Under the pieces are notes generated by a model. The model had not been told where the DNA came from and did not search any database. It saw only the letters and a list, made by a program, of their open reading frames with translations. Positions 8,617 through 18,064 of a stretch of 64,000 nucleotides of DNA are shown here, one piece after another. A program made the translations under genes and the position numbers. The stretch's first letter is position 1; every line of letters starts with the position of its first letter. This stretch comes from Planctomycetota bacterium (GTDB taxonomy: Bacteria > Planctomycetota > Phycisphaerae > Phycisphaerales > Phycisphaeraceae). The stretch lies in assembly GCA_021413865.1 (NCBI GenBank), contig JAIOPN010000016.1:154176-218175 (forward strand). The letters run 5' to 3'.

Positions 8617-9672
8617 ATGGCGCGCACGCACCTCATCCTCGACGGCCTGCAGGACCCGCTCATGGCGCAGCGGCTGTCGGCGACGTGGAGCGAGTACGGT
8701 TTCGACAACGCGGTCGATGTCGCCGGGCAGTGCGGCTGGGTCGCGCGGGGCAAAAAGGCGGAATCGCACGCCGCGCTGACCGAGACCGAGGTGGACCGCG
8801 CGGCGGCCATCGCCAGGCTCTTCGGGGTCGAGGTGCGCGACCGCGTTGGTGCGACGTTCATCCCCGAGAATGATCTGGCTGCGCTGCGGAAACAGGCGGC
8901 GTACGAATACAAATCGCGCACGGCGACGGCGCTGGTGTTCGGCCTGCCCGCGCTGCTGCTGCACTACGTCTCCCCGATCCTCGCCCCGGGTTCCGGCAGC
9001 ATCACGCGGTCGATGGCGTACCCGTGGCTTTTCGAGTTCCTGCTGGTGGGCTGGGCCTGCCTGGCGGCGGGGTGGCCGATCCTCTGGCAGGGGATGCTCG
9101 CGGCGATCGGCCTGCGCATGACGGGCGATCTCCTGACCAGCCTGATCGTGCTGGCGGCGTTCGTGCCTTCGGCGCTGGGGCTGGGTTCGATGGCGTGGCG
9201 ACCGCTGCCCTGGTTCGACATGGCCCAGACCGGGCCGATGTTTCACGCGGCGATGCTCGTGATGTTCCTCGCGGTGCTGCAGCGGTGGCTGGTGCACCGC
9301 TTGAGCGAAAAACTCTCCGGCCGGGCGACGCTGATGATGCCGGGCTTCGGCCGGTTCGCGTTCCTCTGGCTGGTCACGAGCGTGGTGGTAGGTTGCGTGA
9401 CGCGGAACTGGTCGATGGGCCTGGCGGTGGCGATGCTCCTGCCGCCGTTGATCTCGCTGGGCGCGATCAACCGCTGGAGCCCGGGCTGGTCGATGGCGCT
9501 GCCGGTGGCGGGCTTCGCGATGTTCCTGGTGATGGCCCCGCGCTGGATCGGCCGGAGCGCGGCGGGTGTGGAGATCGAGACGGCGGCGGGGTTTCAGTTG
9601 GTGATGATCGGCGTGATGGCGGCGGGGTGGGGGAGGCTCAAGCCTTTGAATCCGCGGGTTGAGGTGAAATGA
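8617..9672 (+). CDS. Polytopic membrane protein resembling the membrane part of a P1B ATPase
   Basis: 351 residues. A soluble N-terminus (1-105) is followed by about eight hydrophobic segments, beginning ALVFGLPALLLHYVSPIL and then LLVGWACLAAGWPILWQGML and MTGDLLTSLIVLAAFVPSAL. The order 'GWPxxxxG...L..DLLxSLxVLxAF' is what heavy-metal P1B ATPases show in transmembrane helices 1-4. No CPC metal site, DKTGT phosphorylation site, or N-domain is present, so it cannot be a functional ATPase. The similarity is by eye and may reflect common descent of the helices only. Function unknown. A terminator follows directly. Confidence 0.7.
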   Translation: MARTHLILDGLQDPLMAQRLSATWSEYGFDNAVDVAGQCGWVARGKKAESHAALTETEVDRAAAIARLFGVEVRDRVGATFIPENDLAALRKQAAYEYKSRTATALVFGLPALLLHYVSPILAPGSGSITRSMAYPWLFEFLLVGWACLAAGWPILWQGMLAAIGLRMTGDLLTSLIVLAAFVPSALGLGSMAWRPLPWFDMAQTGPMFHAAMLVMFLAVLQRWLVHRLSEKLSGRATLMMPGFGRFAFLWLVTSVVVGCVTRNWSMGLAVAMLLPPLISLGAINRWSPGWSMALPVAGFAMFLVMAPRWIGRSAAGVEIETAAGFQLVMIGVMAAGWGRLKPLNPRVEVK

Positions 9673-9704
9673 AAAACCCCCGGCGGTTGCCGGGGGTTTT
9701 CGTT
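9673..9704 (+). terminator. Rho-independent terminator
   Basis: AACCCCCGGCGGTTGCCGGGGGTTTT forms a strong 8-bp GC stem with a short loop and a T tract, directly after the stop of the membrane protein gene. On the other strand it has an A/T tail (GAAAACCCCC...), so it may work in both directions and also end the convergent HU gene. Confidence 0.85.
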
Positions 9705-9744
9705 GATCGTCATTCGAATCGCGCCGAGCGGCGCGGGGTTCGGA

Positions 9745-10056
9745 TTACTTGATCATGTCCTTGAGCGCCTTCAAGGGGCGGATCTTGACCACGCGGGAGG
9801 CCGGCTTGGCCTTGAACATGACTTCCTGCTTGGTGAAGGGGTTGATGCCCTTGCGAGCGGCGGTGGCGGGCTTGACGCGGACGACGAACTTGGCGAGGCC
9901 GGGCAGGGCGAAGACGCCCGGGCCCTTCTTGCCCAGTTCGTTCTTGATGATCTCGCCCATCGCTTCGCACACGCTGGCGATCTCTTTGCGCTTCAGACCG
10001 GTCTTGGCGGCGAGTTGCGTGTAAACCTCGCTCTTGGTGATTGCCTTCTTGCTCAT
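9745..10056 (-). CDS. HU/IHF family DNA-binding protein
   Basis: 103 residues. It has the HU fold: an N-terminal helical dimerisation part ([20 protein letters not shown]), the conserved [21 protein letters not shown] at the base of the arm, and a C-terminal basic strand and helix ([14 protein letters not shown]). The arm proline is within RKGINPFT rather than the usual R-N-P, as in several planctomycete HU variants. It is a nucleoid protein that bends DNA. AAGGAAGGAG lies 8 nt before the ATG, a strong ribosome site. It is divergent from dnaK. Confidence 0.9.
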   Translation of the reverse strand: MSKKAITKSEVYTQLAAKTGLKRKEIASVCEAMGEIIKNELGKKGPGVFALPGLAKFVVRVKPATAARKGINPFTKQEVMFKAKPASRVVKIRPLKALKDMIK

Positions 10057-10453
10057 GAAACCAAACTCCTTCCTTGGAAAGGGGGGTGTTGATTGTCCGT
10101 GCCCCCGGCTTCCACCGGGAAATAGGCCTCGGACGGTTGATAACTATCGAGATTGTGCTGGTTTTTCCTATAACTTTCAAGGCCGGTGGAGATTTCCACC
10201 AAGAAATACAGGGGTTTGTGGGATAGGTCCGGATGTCGGGGCGGGGAGTTCGCCTCGATTGCCGGGTCGAACGCCGTTGTCAATTTGGCAGTCGCCTGTT
10301 GCTCCTGGGCTCTCATGGCAGGCGGCGGAGCCGTGGGACCCACAAAAAGCGGCCATTTCACGCTCAAATCGGTGGCACTGCGTTTGCGATGGACTACCCT
10401 GTGTGGCACCGCATGCCTTCTATATGGGTGCGCCGCACGGAAAGGCTCACATC
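10057..10453. other. Divergent intergenic region between HU and dnaK, no gene seen
   Basis: 397 nt contain no convincing ORF; the frame that extends dnaK upstream starts inside the HU leader and is not conserved-looking. It must contain the promoters of both genes. I looked for a CIRCE element (TTAGCACTC-N9-GAGTGCTAA) upstream of dnaK and do not see one. The middle part (about 10140-10200) is more AT-rich than its surroundings. Confidence 0.5.
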
Positions 10454-12355
<1,902 letters not shown>

Positions 12356-12388
12356 ACCTCCTCTCAACATCAAAACTCAACCCACCCC

Positions 12389-12425
12389 TAAAGCCCAGGC
12401 ATGGCAATGCCTGGGCTTTTTCTTT
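12389..12425 (+). terminator. Rho-independent terminator after dnaK
   Basis: AAAGCCCAGGCATGGCAATGCCTGGGCTTTTTCTTT forms a long stem (AAAGCCCAGGCAT / ATGCCTGGGCTTT) ending in a T tract, 35 nt after the dnaK stop. Confidence 0.9.
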
Positions 12426-12487
12426 CCTTTGAACTCCCCCGATTTCCCCGCTAATCTGCCCCGTTCCCACCCCATCGGTGCACCACC

Positions 12488-13513
12488 ATGAAAGCCGCCA
12501 TCGTCCTCGAACCCGGCAAGCTCACCGTGCGCGACGTCGCCGAACCGCAGATCGGCGACTACGACGCCCTCTGCGAACTCCTCTACGGCGCCACCTGCTC
12601 GGGCACCGACACGCATCTGATCAAGGGCCATTTTCCCTGGCCGATCAAATACCCCACCGTGCTCGGCCACGAGAGCGTCGGCCGCGTCGTCAAGGTCGGC
12701 CCCAAGGTCCGCCACTTCAAGATCGGCGACCTCGTCACCCGCGTCGGCACCACGCCGCCCGACTCATCGCTCAACGTCACCTGGGGCGGTTTCACGCAGC
12801 TCGGCATCGCAAAAGATCACTGGGCGATGAAGCGCGACGGCCTGCCCGCGTCGCAGTGGAGCGGCTACCGCATCAACCAGGTTGTCCCGCCCGGCATCGA
12901 CCCCATCGCCGCCACCATGATCATCACCCTCCGCGAAACGTGGAGCTACACCACCCGCCTGGGCGTGAAGAGCGGCTCGACCGTGCTCATCGTCGGCTCC
13001 GGCGGCAACGGCCTGGCGTTCGCCGTTCACGCCCGCAACCTCGGCGCGGCCCGCGTCGTCGCCGTCGGCAGCGCCGCACGCGAGGCGGAGTTCCGCGCCG
13101 CCGGCGTCCACGACTACATCGACTACCACGGCGACAACCTCTCCACCCGCATCGCCGCCGTTCAGCCCGACGGCTTCCAGTTCATCATCGACGCCGTGGG
13201 GAAGACCGGCCTCGTGGACAGCGTGCTCCCCAACCTCGCCGCGCACGGCACGGTCGCCATCTACGGCATCGACGACTACCACAACTGCTCGATCAACCCC
13301 AACCTCGCCCGCGGCACGTTCACCCTCTACCGCGGCGGCTACGACGAGGAAGAGGCGCACGAGGCCATCACCGCCCAGCTCCGCGGCGGTGCGATCGACG
13401 CGAAACTCTGGTTCGGCGACGCCGCACCGTATCCCCTGGAGCGCATTGCCGACGCCTTCGACGCCGTCGCAAAGCGCCGCCACATCAAGGCCGTGATTAA
13501 ACTGAACGCCTGA
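12488..13513 (+). CDS. Zinc-type MDR alcohol dehydrogenase
   Basis: 341 residues. The N-terminal GroES-like domain shows the catalytic zinc ligands in GATCSGTDTHL and GHESVGRV. The structural-zinc lobe with four cysteines is missing (the region reads TRVGTTPPDSSLNVTWGGF), which separates it from classical alcohol dehydrogenases and places it near sorbitol/threonine dehydrogenase-like MDR enzymes. The NAD(P)-binding domain has VLIVGSGGNGLAFAVHARN, and the acidic or basic selector that follows is not clear (VVAVGSAAREAE), so cofactor choice is open. The substrate is likely a polyol or sugar alcohol (inference). It is a single gene followed by a palindrome that could end transcription. Confidence 0.85.
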   Translation: MKAAIVLEPGKLTVRDVAEPQIGDYDALCELLYGATCSGTDTHLIKGHFPWPIKYPTVLGHESVGRVVKVGPKVRHFKIGDLVTRVGTTPPDSSLNVTWGGFTQLGIAKDHWAMKRDGLPASQWSGYRINQVVPPGIDPIAATMIITLRETWSYTTRLGVKSGSTVLIVGSGGNGLAFAVHARNLGAARVVAVGSAAREAEFRAAGVHDYIDYHGDNLSTRIAAVQPDGFQFIIDAVGKTGLVDSVLPNLAAHGTVAIYGIDDYHNCSINPNLARGTFTLYRGGYDEEEAHEAITAQLRGGAIDAKLWFGDAAPYPLERIADAFDAVAKRRHIKAVIKLNA

Positions 13514-13542
13514 TTTTTTCAAAAATCTGGTGGGGTAGGTAT

Positions 13543-13575
13543 CCCATAGCCCCCGGCTCCGCCGGGGGCTATGGG
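13543..13575. repeat. Perfect CCCATAGCCCCCGGC palindrome
   Basis: CCCATAGCCCCCGGC, a 3-nt loop (TCC), then the exact complement GCCGGGGGCTATGGG. This is the minimal unit of the repeats at 4520-4631 and 7024-7137. It lies 29 nt after the dehydrogenase stop and may act as a terminator, although there is no T tract. Confidence 0.85.
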
Positions 13576-13670
13576 AAGAGTGCGGGTCATTCAAAAGAGA
13601 CCACCGCTCCCCACTAGGCACGCACAATCTTTGCCTTTTCCCATTCCGCTGCCGATACTTCGCAGGTGAC

Positions 13671-13744
13671 GGGCGGTTAGCTCAGTTGGCTAGAGCGCCA
13701 CTTTTACATAGTGGATGTCGCAGGTTCGACTCCTGTACCGCCCA
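13671..13744 (+). tRNA. tRNA-Val (anticodon TAC)
   Basis: GGGCGGT pairs with ACCGCCC to form the acceptor stem, followed by discriminator A. The D-arm contains AGCTCAGTTGGCTAGAGC, the anticodon arm is CCACT-TTTACAT-AGTGG with anticodon TAC, and the T-arm contains GGTTCGACTCC (GCAGG/CCTGT stem). CCA is not encoded. The 3' end is the insertion site of the element that follows, and the integrase gene of that element overlaps it on the other strand. Confidence 0.95.
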
Positions 13745-15005
13745 TTCCCGCAGCGTCCGTGCTCGTACCCGCATCGCCTGAAAATACAGTGTTTCCCGTG
13801 GTATCTGTGATGTTTTCGCTCACGGTCACACTTTCCACGTTCACCCCTATTCCGCCCAGTTCCGCCCCAGCGCGCGTCGTCTGGCGCGTCGCGCTGAAGA
13901 CGGCTTTGTCGAAGTGGGCGTCCGTGGTCATGCGGTAGAACGCATCGGCGATCTTTTCCGTGTGCCCCAGCCACGCGGCGCAGACGTGCGACGGGTACTG
14001 GTCAGCCAACTCCGTCGCCCTCGATGCCCTCAAGTTCTGCCACAGCTTGCCCCACGGCTGGACGCCTGCCGCCGTGATGTACCGTGCAAACTGCGTGCGG
14101 ATGTTCTGCAAAGAGTCGCGGTAGCGGGTGATGACGTGCTCGCTGCCCTCGGGTGCGGCGTCGAAGGCGGCTTGGAAGTGGTCCGCCAACTCAGGGAACA
14201 TCGGCACCACACGGATACCGCCGTCGTCGTGATGCTCCGTCTTGCTCGAACGCACGATGAACCGCTTGCCCTTGAAGTCCACGTCCCGCCACGCCAGGGC
14301 GAACGCCTCGGACGGGATGCGGAGTCCGCCCCAACGGGCCAGGGCGATCAACAGCTTCCATTGCGGGCAAGGGACATGATCCACAACCCTCTGCACCACG
14401 TCGCCGGGGACAAACTCCCGACGGGCGGGGTTGCCGACCACTTGCCCCTTGATGTGCTCGAACGGATTGAAGCGGACCAGCTTCCGCCTCAGCGCCACCG
14501 CAAAGTAGTGGCGGGCGTAGCGGCACCGCTTGGCGATCGTCGCCTTGGCCAGCTTGGCCTTGACCATCCGCGCCCTGTAGGCGTCGGCGTCGGCTGTCGT
14601 CACCGCGTCGATCGGGAGTGATTCGCCAAGGTGGCGGACCAGCCACACGCGGCCCTGCCCCATCAGCGTGAGGGTGGCGGGTTTCAGGTCGGCCCGTTCG
14701 GCGAGGTAGTCGCGGATGAACGCATCGACGGTCGGGACCGCCTCGCGGTCTCGCTTCTCAACGAGCCCCACGCCGACCAGCTTGGAGTAAACGTCGTCGC
14801 CCACCTCGCCCAGCCACCGGGCCACATCAGCCTCCGGCGCACGCTGCATCGCCTGGGCACCGACCAGCGACTCGACGCGGTACTTGAAGAACTGGGCGTC
14901 GGTCTTGGACATGTCGCCGCAGTAGAGGATGCGGCGCTTGCCGTCGCGGTCAACGAAGAGGATGCGCTGAGCGCCGGTCTTCTTGTTCGTGCTGAGGGTA
15001 GCCAT
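13704..15005 (-). CDS. Tyrosine recombinase (integrase) of the tRNA-Val element
   Basis: 433 residues from the ATG at 15005 (a GTG one codon earlier is equally possible). The catalytic domain shows R229 in ARWGGLRIPSEA, K255 in SSKTEHH, QNLR ending at R326, H348 in WLGHTE, and the nucleophile Y357 in DAFYRM. The HxxR histidine is replaced by Gln, as is common in planctomycete integrases. A SAM-like core-binding domain spans about 90-180. A long C-terminal extension (365-433) follows, and its last 13 residues are encoded by the antisense of tRNA-Val. It overlaps the upstream XRE gene by ATGA-type coupling, so the two are co-expressed. Confidence 0.92.
   Translation of the reverse strand: MATLSTNKKTGAQRILFVDRDGKRRILYCGDMSKTDAQFFKYRVESLVGAQAMQRAPEADVARWLGEVGDDVYSKLVGVGLVEKRDREAVPTVDAFIRDYLAERADLKPATLTLMGQGRVWLVRHLGESLPIDAVTTADADAYRARMVKAKLAKATIAKRCRYARHYFAVALRRKLVRFNPFEHIKGQVVGNPARREFVPGDVVQRVVDHVPCPQWKLLIALARWGGLRIPSEAFALAWRDVDFKGKRFIVRSSKTEHHDDGGIRVVPMFPELADHFQAAFDAAPEGSEHVITRYRDSLQNIRTQFARYITAAGVQPWGKLWQNLRASRATELADQYPSHVCAAWLGHTEKIADAFYRMTTDAHFDKAVFSATRQTTRAGAELGGIGVNVESVTVSENITDTTGNTVFSGDAGTSTDAAGMGGTGVEPATSTM
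13731..13746 (+). other. Attachment site at tRNA-Val 3' end
   Basis: TCCTGTACCGCCCATT covers the 3' end of the tRNA plus two bases. An identical 16-mer is at 21816-21831. Such a direct repeat, one copy completing a tRNA and the other displaced past an integrase element, is the expected product of site-specific integration. Confidence 0.9.
13871..13894 (+). repeat. 24-bp direct repeat near left end of element (possible integrase arm site)
   Basis: The 24-mer beginning CGCGCGTCGTCTGGCGCG is repeated exactly at 21745-21768 in the same orientation. It lies 125 bp inside the left attachment site and 48 bp inside the right one. The two copies fall in different reading frames of unrelated proteins, so shared coding does not explain them. 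Confidence 0.7.
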
Positions 15006-15223
15006 CACTTGCTCCGTTTCTTGAGTTTCGGCGTCGGCGTGAAGGTGACGCTGTAGCCGAGCGCGCGGGCGAGGTCTTCGACGTGTCCGGCGCTCAGGCC
15101 GGCGTGACCGTTCATCAGGCGGGAGATGCTCGCCGGCTCGACGCCCGACGCCCGCGACAACTCGCGGACGCCCCGGCCATCGGCTCGGACCAGGGCTTGA
15201 AGTTGCTTCATCAGTTTGGGCAT
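15005..15223 (-). CDS. XRE-family helix-turn-helix regulator
   Basis: 72 residues from the ATG at 15223; an upstream in-frame start at 15277 would add an unlikely Cys-rich leader. The HTH reads VRELSRASGVEPASISRLMNG, typical of Cro/CI-like XRE proteins, and is followed by HVEDLARALGYSVTFTP. It directly precedes the integrase and overlaps it by a few bases, so it may control integrase expression or the lysogenic state of the element. Confidence 0.85.
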   Translation of the reverse strand: MPKLMKQLQALVRADGRGVRELSRASGVEPASISRLMNGHAGLSAGHVEDLARALGYSVTFTPTPKLKKRSK

Positions 15224-15310
15224 GGCATATACCCTATCGTCCGTGTTGAGGTTGCACAACAAGTATTTCGCACCCACCGCCCGGACCGTCCGCGGCGGGG
15301 TGTCGGTGTC

Positions 15311-16174
15311 TTAGAAACCCAGCCCGGCGAAGGGGAGGCGGGGTTGGGTGCGCCAGACCAAGAGCGTGCCCTTGCCGGCTTGGATGGTCTTGACGACTCC
15401 CTGCGGCACCGCGGCGCGCCCCTCTGCCGATCCGATCCGATCCGACGCGCCGATGCGAGAGCCCTTGCCGTCGAGCAGGTTGCCGTCCTCGTCCACGTCG
15501 GGTACCGCCGAGTCGAAGCCGTCGGCGCGCATCTCGAACCGCGTCGCCTCCAAATAGAGGCCGTCGGACTGGGGCGTCGGCTTACGGCCAAGGCACATCG
15601 CCTGCCCCGGCGCGAGGCCGCGCCAGTTGTCTGAGTTGCAGGCGCTGGCGTACCCGACCATTTGCGACACGTCATAAGACCCGACGTACCGCTGCACCTC
15701 CAGCGTCAGCGTGGCGATGACCGTGGGGATGCCGTTGCGCGGCGGGAGGCCCTTGCTGTTGAGGATTGGATTGCCCGCGTGGTCGGTGAACTTCTCCACC
15801 GTCGCCACGCCGGTATCCCAGTAAAAGACCGGGTATCCGCCGGGCGTGGGTCGCTGCGTTCCGCCGTTCGAGCCGCCCGCGCGGGTGTCATAGGTAAACG
15901 AGACCGACCACATGCCGTCGTCGCCGTTGATGGCGGGGCTCACCGCGGCGATGTTGAAGTCGATAACCTTGAGGCGGGGGTCGGGGATGTTGCCGGCGGC
16001 GTCTTTGTAAACCTGCCCGACGCCGATGCCACGCGCGGAGAACACGGCGGCCAGCGCGTCAAACGAGGTGGGTGCCAACACCTTGAGGGTGCGGCGGAAG
16101 GTGCGGTTGCCGTCGAGGTCGCCCCCGAGACTCGGGGCGATCACGTCCTCGGTGATTTGCGGGAAGGTGGACAT
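15311..16174 (-). CDS. Unknown element-encoded protein, 287 residues
   Basis: I do not recognise the family. The sequence is beta-rich and neutral, with few charged clusters, several Gly/Pro turns (AGGSNGGTQRPTPGGYPVF), and two tandem acidic turns (DVDEDGNLLDG). There is no signal peptide or membrane helix. The composition resembles small virion or tail-associated proteins, and it sits next to the terminase-like gene with a 3-nt gap, suggesting a shared packaging or structural role (inference only). Confidence 0.65.
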   Translation of the reverse strand: MSTFPQITEDVIAPSLGGDLDGNRTFRRTLKVLAPTSFDALAAVFSARGIGVGQVYKDAAGNIPDPRLKVIDFNIAAVSPAINGDDGMWSVSFTYDTRAGGSNGGTQRPTPGGYPVFYWDTGVATVEKFTDHAGNPILNSKGLPPRNGIPTVIATLTLEVQRYVGSYDVSQMVGYASACNSDNWRGLAPGQAMCLGRKPTPQSDGLYLEATRFEMRADGFDSAVPDVDEDGNLLDGKGSRIGASDRIGSAEGRAAVPQGVVKTIQAGKGTLLVWRTQPRLPFAGLGF

Positions 16175-16177
16175 GGG

Positions 16178-16717
16178 TCAAGGTTCCTGTGGTTGTGCCG
16201 CGCGCGACGGCGCGGCGGGGGTGGGTGGATCGATCAGGTCGGCGGACTCACTGAGCCGGCGCAGGGTGTCGCGGACGGCGGCGTCGAGGATGGATTGAAT
16301 CTCAGGGATCGTCTTGCCGAACATCAGCGGCGCGGTGGTCGCGCCCAATGGTTCGACGGCGGCGCGGATCGTGGCAGTGATGCGGTCCCATTCGCGGTGT
16401 ACGTCGTCGGCGTCGAGCAGCCGGGCGGCGGCGCGGCGATACTGCCCCTCGTACAAGTCGGCGAGCGCGTTTTCTTTGCGGATTTTGGCGGCCAGCATCT
16501 CCCGCGATCCCTCAGACCGTGGGCGGCCTGGGCGCGTCGATCGTCCGGTGGATTTCAGCCAGGCGGCGACTTCCTCCAGGCTGTAGCGGACGGCGCGGGT
16601 GCGCTTGTTCCTCGTGTGCGGACAGCCCGATTTCGACCAGTTCCAAACCGTATCCTCGTGCACGTCGAGGGCGTCGGCGATGTCGGCGGCGGTCTGGTTT
16701 CTGGAAGAGGGCTTCAT
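16178..16717 (-). CDS. Terminase small subunit-like protein (Nu1-type HTH)
   Basis: 179 residues from the ATG at 16717. The N-terminal winged HTH (TAADIADALDVHEDTVWNW, then RYSLEEVAAWLKS) is the MerR-like DNA-recognition fold of lambda Nu1/gpNu1 terminase small subunits. A helical stretch follows (AAKIRKENALADLYEGQYRR), the oligomerisation and TerL-contact part in that family. Small terminases select viral DNA for packaging. No large terminase gene is present in the element, so it may redirect a helper phage's packaging, as SaPI TerS does. An ordinary HTH regulator is the alternative. Confidence 0.75.
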   Translation of the reverse strand: MKPSSRNQTAADIADALDVHEDTVWNWSKSGCPHTRNKRTRAVRYSLEEVAAWLKSTGRSTRPGRPRSEGSREMLAAKIRKENALADLYEGQYRRAAARLLDADDVHREWDRITATIRAAVEPLGATTAPLMFGKTIPEIQSILDAAVRDTLRRLSESADLIDPPTPAAPSRAAQPQEP

Positions 16718-16996
16718 GGCGTGCCTGTCGTTATTTGAGTTGGCGCGGCTATTGACACTCGACACACGAGATCGCTTTACCCCTCATAGCCGCCACCGGC
16801 AGGGAAGAACCTCGCCGCACCGGGGGTGGGGGTGGGCACCCCCCGCACCCCCTCCGCTCCTCCGGCGCGTCCTGGGGCATCGTGACGCCCGTGTGCAAAG
16901 CCGCGCACCACCTTCCGATGGTGCGGGCGAAAGTCTGCCGGGGCGGTTCTTGCTTCCGCCCCGGCGACCGAACAGAGAGTTCATGCTTGTTGTGCA

Positions 16997-17476
16997 TCAC
17001 GGGCGCAGGTTCCCGTTCTCGTCGCGCGGCGACTGCGGCACCATGCTGCTATCCACCACGTCGGGGAACTGGCGGTGCAGCGTGGCCAGCCTCTCGCGGG
17101 CCTGAGCCGACGCCTGCATCCGCGTCCCGGCCTGCCCGCGGGCCTTCTCCAGCGCCCCCGTCTTGGCCGTGTAGTCGGCCTTGACCTTCTCCCACGACGC
17201 GAGGTGTTCGCTCAGCGCCCGCGCCGACGCCTTCGATGCGCGAATCAGTTCCCGCTCATCGCCCATCGACGCGGCGAGTGAGTGTGCCTCGGCCAGCGCG
17301 TCCGCATCAGCGGAGGCCTGATCGTCGGTCTTGTTCAACTGCGTAGTGAGCTGATCGAGCTGTGCGATTTCGCGCGTGGTGATTTTGTCGCCCTTGCTCA
17401 ACAGCGCGCGGTATTGCTCCCGTGCCTGGGCATCCGCATCACGTCGGCGTTGAAATATTGCATCCAAGAAACTCAT
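16997..17476 (-). CDS. Coiled-coil protein of unknown function
   Basis: 159 residues from the ATG at 17476, chosen for GAAGGGA 7 nt upstream. Almost the whole protein is predicted helix with heptad-like spacing (REIAQLDQLTTQLNKTDDQA, SEHLASWEKVKADYTAKTGA), then a polar C-terminus. No cysteines or membrane segments. Phage scaffold proteins and replication accessory proteins can look like this, but no family is recognised. Confidence 0.65.
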   Translation of the reverse strand: MSFLDAIFQRRRDADAQAREQYRALLSKGDKITTREIAQLDQLTTQLNKTDDQASADADALAEAHSLAASMGDERELIRASKASARALSEHLASWEKVKADYTAKTGALEKARGQAGTRMQASAQARERLATLHRQFPDVVDSSMVPQSPRDENGNLRP

Positions 17477-17533
17477 GCCTGTATCCCTTCGATTGATGAT
17501 GGAGTTGAACACCGGCCACGCGGCCGGCGCGGA

Positions 17534-17794
17534 TCAGACCTTCGGCTTGATGCGGCCTTTGGCAACGTGCTGGTGATAGCGCAGCAGTTCGGCCTTGCTC
17601 TTGAAGTCTTTGCGGGCCTGGGGGTCGTGCTCCCACTCGTGGTCGGCCCTCTCCTCGGGCGTGGCGTCCGACCGAAGCGCGGGGGCGGCGCTGGAGGCGG
17701 TCTTGGCGGCGGCCTCGGCGTTCTCGCGCTTGACCCAGTAGGCGACTTCCTCTTTTTGGTTGGCGAACTTCGGGATCGGGATGTAGCTGGACAT
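17534..17794 (-). CDS. Small charged protein of unknown function
   Basis: 86 residues, rich in Lys, Glu and Ala (KFANQKEEVAYWVKRENAEA; DHEWEHDPQARKDF). It starts 3 nt after the stop of the upstream gene, so it belongs to the same operon. No family recognised. Confidence 0.6.
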   Translation of the reverse strand: MSSYIPIPKFANQKEEVAYWVKRENAEAAAKTASSAAPALRSDATPEERADHEWEHDPQARKDFKSKAELLRYHQHVAKGRIKPKV

Positions 17795-17797
17795 GGA

Positions 17798-18064
17798 TCA
17801 GCCTTTCAGAATTGCCGTCGATGACGGCAGGGTGATGCCGTCGGTGACGGCGGGGATTTCCTCGATGCTCAGACAACGCAGACCGCACGCGCGGCCCGCG
17901 AGTTTTAAGAGCCTGCGCAGGCCGAGCACCGGGTCGGCGCCGAGCATCGGCGTGAGCACGACGACGTACCGGGGTCGCTCCGCCGGCGGGGTCGGCCTGA
18001 TGCCGTCCATCACCCTGGGGAGGATGGCGGAGAGCTTTTCGGGGTTGGGGTTGCGGGTTCTCAT
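17798..18064 (-). CDS. Small protein of unknown function
   Basis: 88 residues. Its start overlaps the stop of the upstream ATPase gene by 4 nt, so translation is probably coupled. It has a hydrophobic beta strand (RPRYVVVLTPML) and an alpha/beta feel with two cysteines (GRACGLRCLSIEE). No family recognised; a replication or ATPase partner is possible from position alone. Confidence 0.6.
   Translation of the reverse strand: MRTRNPNPEKLSAILPRVMDGIRPTPPAERPRYVVVLTPMLGADPVLGLRRLLKLAGRACGLRCLSIEEIPAVTDGITLPSSTAILKG

Noticed and set aside
10057..10453. CIRCE or other heat-shock operator upstream of dnaK
   Set aside because: No TTAGCACTC-N9-GAGTGCTAA, even with mismatches. The same holds for groEL at 50101-50636.
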